64,000 nt of DNA, taken from positions 4,138,325-4,202,324 of the forward strand of contig NZ_CM001440.1 of NCBI RefSeq assembly GCF_000244975.1. The letters are read 5' to 3'. Every line of letters starts with the position of its first letter. Position 1 is the first letter of the stretch. This DNA comes from Saccharomonospora cyanea NA-134 (GTDB lineage Bacteria; Actinomycetota; Actinomycetes; Mycobacteriales; Pseudonocardiaceae). Of this stretch, positions 1-7,895 are shown in pieces. Made by a program: the position numbers and the translations under genes. The notes under the pieces are model-generated. The model was not told the DNA's origin and did not search any database. It was given only the letters and a program-made list of their open reading frames with translations.

Positions 1-489
1 ACCGGTGTCGCGGATCTGCTCCTCGGTGAACAGCGGCTCGCCGTGGAACAACGCGCTCAGCATGCGTTCCCGGAACTGGTCGGTGGCGAGCTTGACGCTG
101 CCCCGCCGGTCCATGCTCAGGCCCACGTCCGGCTCGGTACTCAACCCGGGCGCGCCGCTGACGACGATGCCGCGGACCCGATCGGGGAACCGGCCCGCCA
201 GGTCGATGGCCACCAGCCCGCCCAGCGAGTTGGCGCAGACGACGACCTCGCTGGCTCCCACGTCGTCGCACGACTCCAGGAACGCGTCACCGAGCCGTTC
301 GATGGAGCCCGCCACTCTCGCGTCGACCGCGCAGATCGCCTCGTTCGTGCGCAGCACCGGCCAACCCGCCCGCGACAGGGCGTCGAACGGGTGGTCCCAG
401 ATCCACTTGCCCGCGAACAACGCGGACATGAAGGCGACGAGGGGCCGGTCCGCGGGGGTGTTGTAGTGCTCGGCGGTGAAGGTGGGCAA
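1..489 (-). CDS. alpha/beta hydrolase (C-terminus beyond window edge)
   Basis: This is the last gene of the leftward biosynthetic operon that can be seen here; the window edge removes its C-terminus after 163 codons. The TTG start at 489 is chosen because a GAGGAGTGAGG Shine-Dalgarno lies just upstream and the preceding gene stops 6 bp away. The protein reads as an alpha/beta hydrolase. A nucleophile elbow V-C-A-N-S-L-G-G places the candidate catalytic Ser at residue 88, and strand/helix alternation follows (VVVCANSLGGLVAIDLAGRF). The catalytic Asp and His would lie in the missing part. In this context it could be a thioesterase-like chain-release enzyme or an ester/lactone hydrolase for the cluster product. 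Which of these cannot be decided from the fragment. Confidence 0.75.
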   Translation of the reverse strand, partial: MPTFTAEHYNTPADRPLVAFMSALFAGKWIWDHPFDALSRAGWPVLRTNEAICAVDARVAGSIERLGDAFLESCDDVGASEVVVCANSLGGLVAIDLAGRFPDRVRGIVVSGAPGLSTEPDVGLSMDRRGSVKLATDQFRERMLSALFHGEPLFTEEQIRDTG

Positions 490-495
490 CGGACC

Positions 496-1386
496 TCACT
501 CCTCGCTTCGGGGGAACAGGGGGCTGGGCGGAGGCGTCCACCCGCAGTCGCACGACGCGCCGTCGGCCCCAGCGGCATCGGGGGGCGCGGAGACCATCGT
601 GTCGCAGGAGGGACACCGCACGTAGAGGCTGTCGCGTTCGAGTTGCCACACACTGGTGTAGGCGCCGGTGCACAGACCGCCCCGGAAGAACCTGCGCATG
701 GCACGCTGGTGCGGCCTCGCGTGCACGGCACGGACGGCGGCGAGCGAGTCGAACGCGCTGAGGGTGTACTTCCGGTCGCCGATCTCGAAGATCGCCGCGC
801 CGAGGAAGCCCTTGGTGGTGCTCAGTGATCTGACCACTTCGGTGCTGAGCAGCGTGACGTCGGCGCCCTCCTCCTCGTCCCGGACGTCGAGCCAGGTCAG
901 GGTGAACGCGGCGGGCCGGGTGGCGCGGTCGGTGCCGGAGCGGAAACTCGTGCCGTACTGCAACTCCCGGGTGGGTGGGGGCAGGAACCGGGCGCTGTGG
1001 CCGAGCGAGTCGGCGACGTCAAGACGGTCGTAGTAGCGCCGCGCGTGGACCTGCCCCGCCACGAGGGTGAGCACGTCACAACCCCGCACGCCGGTCACCG
1101 CGGCATCGCCCCCGGTGACCGGGATGCCGAGGTAGGACGCGCGCTGCGGGGCGGAGAGCGTCCACGTGATCACGGCGGTGGACCCGGCGTCGGCGACGGA
1201 CTCCACCTCCAGCGTCCACTTCGGAAACCGCAGGAACACCGTGTCGAGGTGGTGCCTCAACGCCTCGCCCGTCACCGGCTCGGGAGTGTCGGGATCGGCG
1301 AAGGACGTGACCACGGCGGCCACCTCCTCGGCACTACCGTCCCGCCACGCCGACACCCAGCTTCGCGCGGTCTCCGTGAGGTTCAT
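496..1386 (-). CDS. SnoaL-like / ABM-like fusion protein with C-terminal zinc-ribbon-like tail
   Basis: This 296-residue protein appears to have three parts. Residues about 1-130 look like a SnoaL/NTF2-like fold (TARSWVSAWRDGSAEEV opening, conserved aromatic core), a family that includes polyketide cyclases. Residues about 145-230 resemble an antibiotic-biosynthesis-monooxygenase (ABM) dimeric alpha/beta barrel (FTLTWLDVRDEEEGADVTLLSTEVVRSL). Residues about 255-285 hold a CPSC...CDC motif that could bind zinc. SnoaL and ABM proteins usually occur as separate 100-150 aa proteins, so the fusion is unusual. The ATG at 1386 overlaps the stop of the phosphopantetheinyl transferase gene (ATGA), which indicates translational coupling. 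A role as cyclase or oxygenase on the carrier-bound polyketide is inferred from the folds and the context. Confidence 0.6.
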   Translation of the reverse strand: MNLTETARSWVSAWRDGSAEEVAAVVTSFADPDTPEPVTGEALRHHLDTVFLRFPKWTLEVESVADAGSTAVITWTLSAPQRASYLGIPVTGGDAAVTGVRGCDVLTLVAGQVHARRYYDRLDVADSLGHSARFLPPPTRELQYGTSFRSGTDRATRPAAFTLTWLDVRDEEEGADVTLLSTEVVRSLSTTKGFLGAAIFEIGDRKYTLSAFDSLAAVRAVHARPHQRAMRRFFRGGLCTGAYTSVWQLERDSLYVRCPSCDTMVSAPPDAAGADGASCDCGWTPPPSPLFPRSEE

Positions 1387-1841
1387 CCGTTCCCGTCCTC
1401 GTCATTCTCGGGGCCGTCCTCGGGCAGTGGCGCGGACGCCAGCGCCACGGCGAGCGCCAACCCCGCCGCATGGCTGATCGACACCCCGACGCGCGTGCCC
1501 GGCTCCACCCGGCCACGCAGCGCCCCTCGAAGTCGCACGCCGGGCGGGTGTCCGTGCAGGCACGCCGCCGTGCGGCCGCAGAGCGGTGACGGGCGGGGAA
1601 GGATCTCCACCTCGCCGAGCCGTCCGGCGGCCGGGTCCCCGTCCACCCCCAGCAACCGCAGTACGGCGTACTTGGCGGCGAGCCGTCCCGCCCAGTGCTG
1701 GACGGTCCGGCCCCTGCTCGAACGCACGCGCTCGGCGTGGGTGAAGACCGCCTCCAGCGGCAGCGGGTCCACCAGCGCGTCCGGCGTGCTGATCCCGCCG
1801 AACGGCACGGCCGCGCTTCCCCACGGCGTCCCGTACGTCAT
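1383..1841 (-). CDS. AcpS-type 4'-phosphopantetheinyl transferase
   Basis: This 152-residue protein has the AcpS signature. It begins with FTHAERVR (FTxxE-type magnesium/CoA site), continues with HWAGRLAAKYAVLRLLG (the RxAAKxA helix), and ends with VGVSISH. It would transfer the 4'-phosphopantetheine arm of CoA to the active-site serine of the cluster's carrier protein, turning apo-ACP into holo-ACP. It is slightly longer than housekeeping AcpS (about 120-130 aa) and has a Pro/Gly/Glu-rich C-terminal tail. The ATG at 1841 overlaps the stop of the upstream transacylase gene, and its own stop overlaps the next start. A dedicated transferase inside the operon suggests that the ACP is not served efficiently by the housekeeping enzyme. 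Confidence 0.75.
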   Translation of the reverse strand: MTYGTPWGSAAVPFGGISTPDALVDPLPLEAVFTHAERVRSSRGRTVQHWAGRLAAKYAVLRLLGVDGDPAAGRLGEVEILPRPSPLCGRTAACLHGHPPGVRLRGALRGRVEPGTRVGVSISHAAGLALAVALASAPLPEDGPENDEDGNG

Positions 1842-2746
1842 GTCGCGGTCCTCCCCGCCAACGCGCGCAGCGCGGTGGGTGCCGACATGCTGACGCAGCG
1901 GACACCCTCGGTGCGCAGCATTCCCGTCAGCGCCTTACTGTCGCCCACCTCGACACACTGGTCCACGCCGGACAGTGCGCGCATGGTCGACGTCCACCGG
2001 ACCCTCCCGGTGAGCTGCCCGATCAGGGCGTCGACGATCGTGGGGAGGTCGGTGGTCGGCTCGGCGGTGACGTTGGGGATCACGGGGATCTCCGGTGGCC
2101 GCATGGGTGCCGAGCGCACCGCCTCGGCCCAGCCGTCCACCGCACCCGCCATCAACGGCGAGTGGAAGGCGTTGCTCACCTTCAGCGGCACGATCTTGCG
2201 GGCGTCGGCCGCCGCCGCCGTGAACCGTTCGATCGCCCGCGCCGAGCCCGACACCACGGTCTGGTCGGCCGTGTTCTCCAGGCCCACCACCAGGGGCTCG
2301 TCCGGCGCGGCCACCTGCGCGGCGAGCTGCTCGACCCGTTCCACCGGCAGGCCCAGCACCGAGGCCATCGCGCCGGTCTCCGCGAGCTCGGACATCAGCC
2401 GGGACCGGGCGGCCACCAGCCGGATCGTCGTGTCGACGTCCAGCACTCCCGCGGCGCACAGGGCGCTGAGCTCACCGACGCTGTGTCCCGCCACGACGTC
2501 CGGGGTGTGCCCCCGGTCCCGCAGCACCGAGAGCGCGGCGAGGTTGCACGCCGTCACGGCGGGCTGGGCGTGCGCGGTGTCCACCAGCAGAGGCAGCGGA
2601 CCCCGCGCGCACAACGGGCTGATCGGTTCCGGCAACAGCTCGTCCACCCGCCGCACCACCGCGCCGCCGACGGGGTCACGCCGCAGCCAGCCGCCCATGC
2701 CGACCCGTACGGTGCCCTGGCCGGGGAACACGAAACCGATCACCAC
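1838..2746 (-). CDS. malonyl-CoA:ACP transacylase (FabD-like)
   Basis: This 302-residue discrete acyltransferase starts with the family's FVFPGQGT motif. The nucleophile elbow GHSVGE puts the catalytic Ser at residue 89, and AFHSPLM supplies the catalytic His near residue 195. The His followed by Ser (AFHS) is the usual malonyl-specific signature, so it should load malonyl-CoA onto the cluster ACP. A dedicated transacylase is unusual for type II PKS clusters, which normally borrow FabD from primary metabolism. The stop overlaps the next start (ATGA at 1838-1841). The gene lies 16 bp downstream of the epoxide-hydrolase-like gene in the same operon. Confidence 0.88.
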   Translation of the reverse strand: MVIGFVFPGQGTVRVGMGGWLRRDPVGGAVVRRVDELLPEPISPLCARGPLPLLVDTAHAQPAVTACNLAALSVLRDRGHTPDVVAGHSVGELSALCAAGVLDVDTTIRLVAARSRLMSELAETGAMASVLGLPVERVEQLAAQVAAPDEPLVVGLENTADQTVVSGSARAIERFTAAAADARKIVPLKVSNAFHSPLMAGAVDGWAEAVRSAPMRPPEIPVIPNVTAEPTTDLPTIVDALIGQLTGRVRWTSTMRALSGVDQCVEVGDSKALTGMLRTEGVRCVSMSAPTALRALAGRTAT

Positions 2747-2762
2747 GTCCTCCGCTCCCGGG

Positions 2763-3644
2763 TCAGAGCCTGCGCCTGCGGGTCGGCATCGTCGCGGGCT
2801 TCTCGGTGCCGAGGAAGCCCGTCAGCAACTTCGTGGTCAGCTCCGGCTGGTCGAGCGGAATCCAGTGGCTGGAGTTCTCGACGCGCTCGTAGCGCCACGG
2901 GCCCTTGACGAACTTCGCCGAGCCGGTCATGCCCTCCTCCAACATGGCCTGGTCCCCCGTGGACCACACCCCCAGCGTCGGAGCGAGCACGGGCGGGAAG
3001 TTCCGTTCCACGCGCAGCTCGGCCTCGGGCGACCGGTTGGCCCGGTACCAGTTCAGCGCCGCCGTCAGCGCACCCGGCTTCGCGAGCTCCCGGGGGTAGC
3101 GCTGGTAGTCGCCCTCGGTGCCCATGATCTCCTTGAACAACCGCCAGCCGTTGCGCCGCAACAGTTGTTCGCTCACCCCGGGGAACTGGTAGAAGAGCAT
3201 GTACCAGCTCGCCCTGCGCTGCTCGATCGTCGGCGTCGAGAAGACGCCCGGGTGACCCACCGAGAACACCGCGAGGTGGTCGACCCGGCGGGGCATGAGG
3301 AACGCGTACATCCACGCGATGGCCGCGCCCCAGTCGTGCCCGACGAGGTGGGCCTTGGAGATGCCGAGGTGCTGTGTCAGACCCACGACGTCGTTGACGA
3401 TCGTGCGCATGTCGTAGGCCTCGATCTCCTGCGGCTTGCCGGACTCGCCGAACCCGCGCAGGTCGGGTGCGATGACCCGGAAACCGGCCTCCACCAGCGG
3501 ATCGATCTGGTGGCGCCACAGGTAGTGGGAGTCGGGGAAGCCGTGCAGCAGCACGACGGGGTCTCCCTCGCCCTTGTCCACGTAGGCCAGGTCCACCCCG
3601 TTGACGTGGACCGAGTCGGTGAGCAGTGTCTGTCTGGCGATCAT
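2763..3644 (-). CDS. epoxide-hydrolase-like alpha/beta hydrolase
   Basis: This 293-residue protein belongs to the alpha/beta-hydrolase group with an Asp nucleophile. HGFP (residues 34-37) forms the oxyanion-hole motif. GHDWG places the nucleophile Asp at 104, Asp231 follows strand 7, and SSHW gives His260. Tyrosines in the cap region (for example Tyr152 and Tyr200) are candidates for the pair that polarises an epoxide. Haloalkane dehalogenases share the Asp nucleophile but normally have Trp next to it and a different oxyanion motif. The ATG at 3644 overlaps the TGA of the FAD oxidoreductase gene, so the two are translationally coupled. A plausible job is opening an epoxide made on the polyketide by a cluster flavoenzyme; this is inference from context. 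Confidence 0.75.
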   Translation of the reverse strand: MIARQTLLTDSVHVNGVDLAYVDKGEGDPVVLLHGFPDSHYLWRHQIDPLVEAGFRVIAPDLRGFGESGKPQEIEAYDMRTIVNDVVGLTQHLGISKAHLVGHDWGAAIAWMYAFLMPRRVDHLAVFSVGHPGVFSTPTIEQRRASWYMLFYQFPGVSEQLLRRNGWRLFKEIMGTEGDYQRYPRELAKPGALTAALNWYRANRSPEAELRVERNFPPVLAPTLGVWSTGDQAMLEEGMTGSAKFVKGPWRYERVENSSHWIPLDQPELTTKLLTGFLGTEKPATMPTRRRRL

Positions 3645-4885
3645 GCGGTCTCCCTGAACAGGCGCTCCGCGAAGAACTCGCTGAAGCCGAACTCCGGAAC
3701 TTGCTCCGGCGGAACCATGTTGAGCAGGCCGAGCACCTGGGCTGCGGGGTTCTCGGCCATGAGCTTGCGGGCACGGCGTCGGCGTTCCGTCGCCTCGGGT
3801 CCGAACTCGCACTGCAACTTCGCGATGATCGACGCCCCGAACACCAGCCGCTTCATGCGGGCCTCGCGTTCGGTCAGGTACGGCTCGAACGCCTCGGGTG
3901 ACCAGTCGCTCTCGGACAGCAGGATGTCGCACACGACCCGGACGTCGCGCAGCGCGCAGGACAGTCCCGTGCCGAGCACCGTGTCCGCGTTGCCCGCCTC
4001 GTCACCGACGAGCACCGCGCCCTCCGCGACGATGGACTGCTCCGGCCGCAGCGTCATCGAAGGCCACACCTTGAGCGGGCCGATCGGCTTCGCGGCGGCG
4101 TAGACGGACTTGCCGCCGTCCGGCAGGGAGTCCAGCTCGAAGTCGGCGAGGAAGCGTTCCACTCCCCCGGCGCCGCGGTACCGGTGCTTGTTGTGCGTGG
4201 GGAAGTTGATGTACAGCCGGGCCCGGCCGTCGCCCTGGGGGAAGACCATGAAGTTCTTCTCGCCCTCGGTGCCCATCGCCTGGACGTCCATCGGCCAGTC
4301 GTCGAGCCCCTCGACCCGCACACCACCGCCCCAGTGGTGCACGGCCGTCCTCATCGAGACACCGATCTGCCTGCCCACCCTGCCGCCACGACCGGTCGCC
4401 CCGATGATCATCCGCGCGCGGACCTCGTGGGGCTCGCCGTCGAGCTGGTAGCGCACGGAGGGCTCCCGGCCCGCCGTCACCTCACAGCGCTGCGCGCCCA
4501 TCACGACCTTCGCCCCCGAGTCGGCCGCCTGCTCGGCCATCGCCTCGCACACCGTGTGATGCGGGAATCCCAGCGGGCCGCCGACACCGGGTACGAAGTG
4601 CGTCATGTCGACGGTCTCCGCCTCGTCCGGAGCCACCACCTCGTCCCACTGGGTCCACTCGCGGATCTCCCAGCCACCACCGAACGCGATGGCCTCGTCC
4701 ACACCGAGTCGCTGTGCCTCCTGCATGCCCCACGGCGCGAACCACTCGCCGCGGACGATGTCGGTGTAGGACTCCTGTTTTTCGAGCAACACCACCGACA
4801 GTCCGTTCGCGCTCAGGTAGGCGGCGGCCGCCGTACCCGCCATGCCGCCACCCACGATGACGACGTCGGTGTCTTCCACACTCAT
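3641..4885 (-). CDS. FAD-dependent oxidoreductase of the PHBH/halogenase-like fold
   Basis: This 414-residue flavoprotein opens with a Rossmann FAD motif, VVIVGGGMAGTAAAAYL, and keeps a second FAD-contact motif, AVLVGDEAGNADTVLGTGL (the GD box of group A flavoprotein monooxygenases), near residue 300. No WxWxIP motif of flavin-dependent tryptophan halogenases is visible, so halogenation is not supported. The sequence RGEWFAPWGMQEAQRLG after the first domain resembles FAD monooxygenases and reductases such as geranylgeranyl-reductase relatives. It could epoxidise or hydroxylate the product, or reduce double bonds. The ATG at 4885 overlaps the TGA of the nitroreductase gene upstream, and its own stop overlaps the epoxide-hydrolase-like gene. 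That arrangement suggests consecutive tailoring steps. Confidence 0.7.
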   Translation of the reverse strand: MSVEDTDVVIVGGGMAGTAAAAYLSANGLSVVLLEKQESYTDIVRGEWFAPWGMQEAQRLGVDEAIAFGGGWEIREWTQWDEVVAPDEAETVDMTHFVPGVGGPLGFPHHTVCEAMAEQAADSGAKVVMGAQRCEVTAGREPSVRYQLDGEPHEVRARMIIGATGRGGRVGRQIGVSMRTAVHHWGGGVRVEGLDDWPMDVQAMGTEGEKNFMVFPQGDGRARLYINFPTHNKHRYRGAGGVERFLADFELDSLPDGGKSVYAAAKPIGPLKVWPSMTLRPEQSIVAEGAVLVGDEAGNADTVLGTGLSCALRDVRVVCDILLSESDWSPEAFEPYLTEREARMKRLVFGASIIAKLQCEFGPEATERRRRARKLMAENPAAQVLGLLNMVPPEQVPEFGFSEFFAERLFRETA

Positions 4886-5607
4886 GCCTGCCACCTCTCC
4901 CAACTCGTGCGCGACTTCGCCGGATACCGCTTGGCGGGAGCGAAGTCGGTGCCGACCGTGTACGCCACGGGCACCATGCACACCTGTGTCACCCCGGCCG
5001 GGATGCCGAGCAGCTCGCCGACGCGCCGCTCGAACGGAAGGTGCATGCACGTGATCGTGCTGCCCAGTCCTCGGCTACGGAGCGCGAGCTGGAACGACCA
5101 GACGGCGGGGAAGATCGAGCCGTAGAAGATGCTGGCCCGCATGGCACCGATGCGGACGTCGTCGCGGGCCGTCGCCGCGTCGTCGGCCCGCGACCGCAGC
5201 CACTCGGTGTCGATCGCGCCGATGTCCGGTGGCCTGCCCAGCACGCACGGGACGACGAGTACCGGCACCCTCGCGATGTCGCGGGCCAGCTGTGCGGCCG
5301 AGTCGTTGTTGCGCTGCGCCTGACGGCTGTTGCGTCGCCGCCCCGACGCGGTCCAGACCTCCTTCTGGTGGAAGCGCCACGAGATGTCGAACAGCTCCGC
5401 GAGCTGTTCCTTCACCGACGTCTCGGTGATGACGACCCAGCGCCAGTTCTGCTGGTTGTTGGCCGTGGGCGCCTGCACGGCGACCTCCAGCGCCTCCTCG
5501 ATCACCTCCCGGGGCACGGGCCGCTCGAAGTCCAGCCTGCGCCGCACCGAACGCGTGGTGGTGAGCAGGCGGTCGGTTTCGAGCACGTCGAAAGGTGCCG
5601 ACGTCAT
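4882..5607 (-). CDS. nitroreductase-family FMN oxidoreductase
   Basis: This 241-residue protein has the nitroreductase-fold hallmarks. TTRSVRRRLDF near the N-terminus and AVQAPTANNQQNWRWVVI form the FMN-binding region. A C-terminal GLGSTITCMH segment and a PAGVTQVCMVPVAY strand complete the fold. Family members dimerise around FMN and use NAD(P)H; in biosynthetic clusters they act as dehydrogenases, enoyl reductases or oxidative aromatising enzymes. The ATG start at 5607 overlaps the stop of the fused ketosynthase gene (ATGA), so the two are probably translated together. No separate enoyl reductase is present in the cluster, so this enzyme or the neighbouring flavoenzyme is a candidate for double-bond reduction. 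That role is inferred only. Confidence 0.8.
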   Translation of the reverse strand: MTSAPFDVLETDRLLTTTRSVRRRLDFERPVPREVIEEALEVAVQAPTANNQQNWRWVVITETSVKEQLAELFDISWRFHQKEVWTASGRRRNSRQAQRNNDSAAQLARDIARVPVLVVPCVLGRPPDIGAIDTEWLRSRADDAATARDDVRIGAMRASIFYGSIFPAVWSFQLALRSRGLGSTITCMHLPFERRVGELLGIPAGVTQVCMVPVAYTVGTDFAPAKRYPAKSRTSWERWQA

Positions 5608-7868
5608 ACCGCCCCCAGCAGTGTCACGCCGCGCACGGACCCCGGTGCGGAACTGAGCACCAGCGCGGTCCGCACACTCGCGACCGCGTCGGGTTTCGTG
5701 AGGTAGTCGCCGAGCGTTCCGACGCGAGGACTCGCCAGGTCCACGAGTGCGGGTGCGACGCCGTCGCGCACCGCCAGCGCCCCCAGGGCGAGGTTCAGGG
5801 CCCCGGTCGCCGAACGCAGGTCACCTGTCAGTCCCGCCGACGCGGTGAGCGGTCCACCCGGTGCGGCGGAGAGGACGGCGCGGGCCTCCGAGGCGTCGTC
5901 CTCGCCGCCCAAGGCGGACCCGACCACGAGGTCGGCGCCCTCGCCCGCCACGGCGGCGATGCCGCGCTCGACGAGTGTCGCCTCGTCATCACCGACCACC
6001 GAGGTGTGGGACGAGCCCAGCACCCTGGCGTACGGGGTGGCGCCGCGCGCGGCCGCGTGCTCGGCCGACTCCACCACCAGACACACCGCACCGGACGCCG
6101 TCGCCACGGCGGCGGAGTCCGCGTCGTACGGGGTCACCGTGGTTGGGGCGGACGCACCCTCCACCGCCTCGTCCGCGGCCACCACCAGCACCACCTCGGC
6201 CTTGCCGCAGCGGATGGCCTCCATCGCGCAGTCCAGGGCGATCGAAGCCGACGCGTTGCCGTTGCAGATCGTGGTCGTGACACCGCGCAGCCCCAGGGTC
6301 TGGCACACCGCGCCGCCGGTCGCGTTCAGCACCACGTTGGAGAAACTCAGCACAGCCGGCTTGTTCGGGTTGGCCAGCACGCTCTCGTCGAACCCCAGGG
6401 TGCTCTCCACCGACCCCGCGGCGGTGGCGAAGACGACGCCGACGTTCTCCAGCGCCGACCTGCCGAGCTTCAACCGCGCGTCCTCCCACGCCAGCCGCGA
6501 GGCGGCGATCGCCATGCGCGACAGGTGGTTCATGTGCCGCCACAGTGAGCGCGGCGCGAACGTCCGGCCGTCCAGCACGGGTTCGGCGCCGACGGCGGTG
6601 CGGCCCTCGGCGAGTGCCCGCGCGAGCTGGTCGACCCCCGTGCCGAGACCGAGCACGGGCCCGATTCCGGTGATCACGGCTTCCTTGGCCGGCAGTTCGG
6701 TGTACTCGCGCTCCGGTTCCGGTTTGCGCAGCACGAGCGAGGCGTTGTTGCCGCCGAACGCGTAGTTGTTGGACACGACGACGTCCATCGGCAGCGCTCG
6801 CGACGTGTTGGGCACGAAGTCCAACGTCGCCGAGGCGACGGCCTCGTCGGTGAACCCGATGGTGGGTGGCGCGGCCCCGTGCCGGAGCGCGAGCACGCTC
6901 GCCACCGCCTCCACCGCTCCCGCCGCACCGAGGGTGTGGCCGATGAAGGACTTGATGCTGCTGGTCGGCACCGCCCCCGCACGCTCGCCGAAGACGGTGC
7001 GCATGACCTTCTTCTCCATCGCGTCGTTGGCCGGCGTTCCCGTGCCGTGTCCGTTGACGTAGTCGACGTCGTCGGTGGTCAGTCCCGCGTCGGCCAACGC
7101 CCGCCGCACCGCGCTGACCCCGCCGCGTCCCGTGGGGTCGGGGGCGGTGGCGTGGTAGGCGTCGGCGGACAGCCCGTATCCCGCCACCTCGGCGAGCGGC
7201 TCGGCGCCGCGCGCGAGTGCCCGGTCGAGTGGCTCCACCACCAGGAACGCCGCACCCTCACCCAGGTTCAGCCCGTCGGAACGGCTGTAGGGCGCGCACG
7301 GCCGTGAGCTGAGCGCCTGAAGCCCCGCGAAACCCGCGTACGTGCCGAACAGCAGCGGGTCCACGCCACCGGCCAGCACGACGTCGGCCTCACCGGTGAG
7401 GATCTTGTCCTTCGCCAGGCCGACGGCGTTGCCTCCCGCCGCGCACGCCGTGGACACCAGGATGCGGGGGCCACCCGCACCGAGGCGCCTTCCCACCGTG
7501 TCGGCGGTGGCGTGCATCGGTTGGTAGGCCCCCACTCCGTCGGGCGTGGCCTGGCACTTGCCCAGCACCAACCCGAACCGTTCGGCGGGAACCTCGTCGA
7601 GGCGCGCGTGTGCCACGGCCTGGCGCGCCGCGGCCAGTGCCAGCCGGGCTGTCCGGTCGAGACGGTGGTCCGCCTCGGGCAACTGCCCGTCGATCCACTC
7701 GTCCGGCACCTGGCCCGCGAAGCGGGCCTCGAACGCGGAGAACCGCTCGTCGCGCACGGCGGTGATGCCGGACTCGCCCGCCATGAGCCGCCGCCAGAAC
7801 TCGTCCGCGTCACGGCCCACCGCACAGATCACCCCGACCCCGGTGATGACGACAGGGCGCAGCACCAT
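5604..7868 (-). CDS. fused ketosynthase-chain length factor (two FabF-type domains in one chain)
   Basis: This 754-residue protein contains two tandem FabF-like domains. Domain 1 (about 1-400) has a complete ketosynthase active site: Cys142 in VSTACAAGG, His274 in NGHGTGTPAND, Lys306 and His311 in SIKSFIGHTLGAAGA, and the C-terminal NNYAFGGNNAS loop. Domain 2 (about 410-754) restarts with AVITGIGPVLGLG and keeps a Cys535 region (TTTICNGNAS). Its NGHGT motif is not recognisable, and the region equivalent to KSxxGH reads SAGLTGDLRSATGA, with no His. It is therefore probably a catalytically dead partner, as chain length factors are in type II PKS systems, where KS and CLF are normally separate proteins. 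It would catalyse iterative decarboxylative condensation of malonyl-ACP on the cluster ACP. The ATG at 7868 lies 27 bp downstream of the GcvT-like gene. Confidence 0.88.
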   Translation of the reverse strand: MVLRPVVITGVGVICAVGRDADEFWRRLMAGESGITAVRDERFSAFEARFAGQVPDEWIDGQLPEADHRLDRTARLALAAARQAVAHARLDEVPAERFGLVLGKCQATPDGVGAYQPMHATADTVGRRLGAGGPRILVSTACAAGGNAVGLAKDKILTGEADVVLAGGVDPLLFGTYAGFAGLQALSSRPCAPYSRSDGLNLGEGAAFLVVEPLDRALARGAEPLAEVAGYGLSADAYHATAPDPTGRGGVSAVRRALADAGLTTDDVDYVNGHGTGTPANDAMEKKVMRTVFGERAGAVPTSSIKSFIGHTLGAAGAVEAVASVLALRHGAAPPTIGFTDEAVASATLDFVPNTSRALPMDVVVSNNYAFGGNNASLVLRKPEPEREYTELPAKEAVITGIGPVLGLGTGVDQLARALAEGRTAVGAEPVLDGRTFAPRSLWRHMNHLSRMAIAASRLAWEDARLKLGRSALENVGVVFATAAGSVESTLGFDESVLANPNKPAVLSFSNVVLNATGGAVCQTLGLRGVTTTICNGNASASIALDCAMEAIRCGKAEVVLVVAADEAVEGASAPTTVTPYDADSAAVATASGAVCLVVESAEHAAARGATPYARVLGSSHTSVVGDDEATLVERGIAAVAGEGADLVVGSALGGEDDASEARAVLSAAPGGPLTASAGLTGDLRSATGALNLALGALAVRDGVAPALVDLASPRVGTLGDYLTKPDAVASVRTALVLSSAPGSVRGVTLLGAV

Positions 7869-7895
7869 GTTCGCTCCTCACTCGCCTCGCGGCGA

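Noticed and set aside
1695-4103. Very long rightward open frame of about 800 codons
   Set aside because: It runs antisense through the transacylase, hydrolase and flavoprotein genes; its product is Arg/Ser/Thr/Pro-rich without domains, as expected of a high-GC shadow frame.
3641-4885. Flavin-dependent halogenase
   Set aside because: The FAD motifs fit the wider fold, but the WxWxIP halogenase motif is absent.
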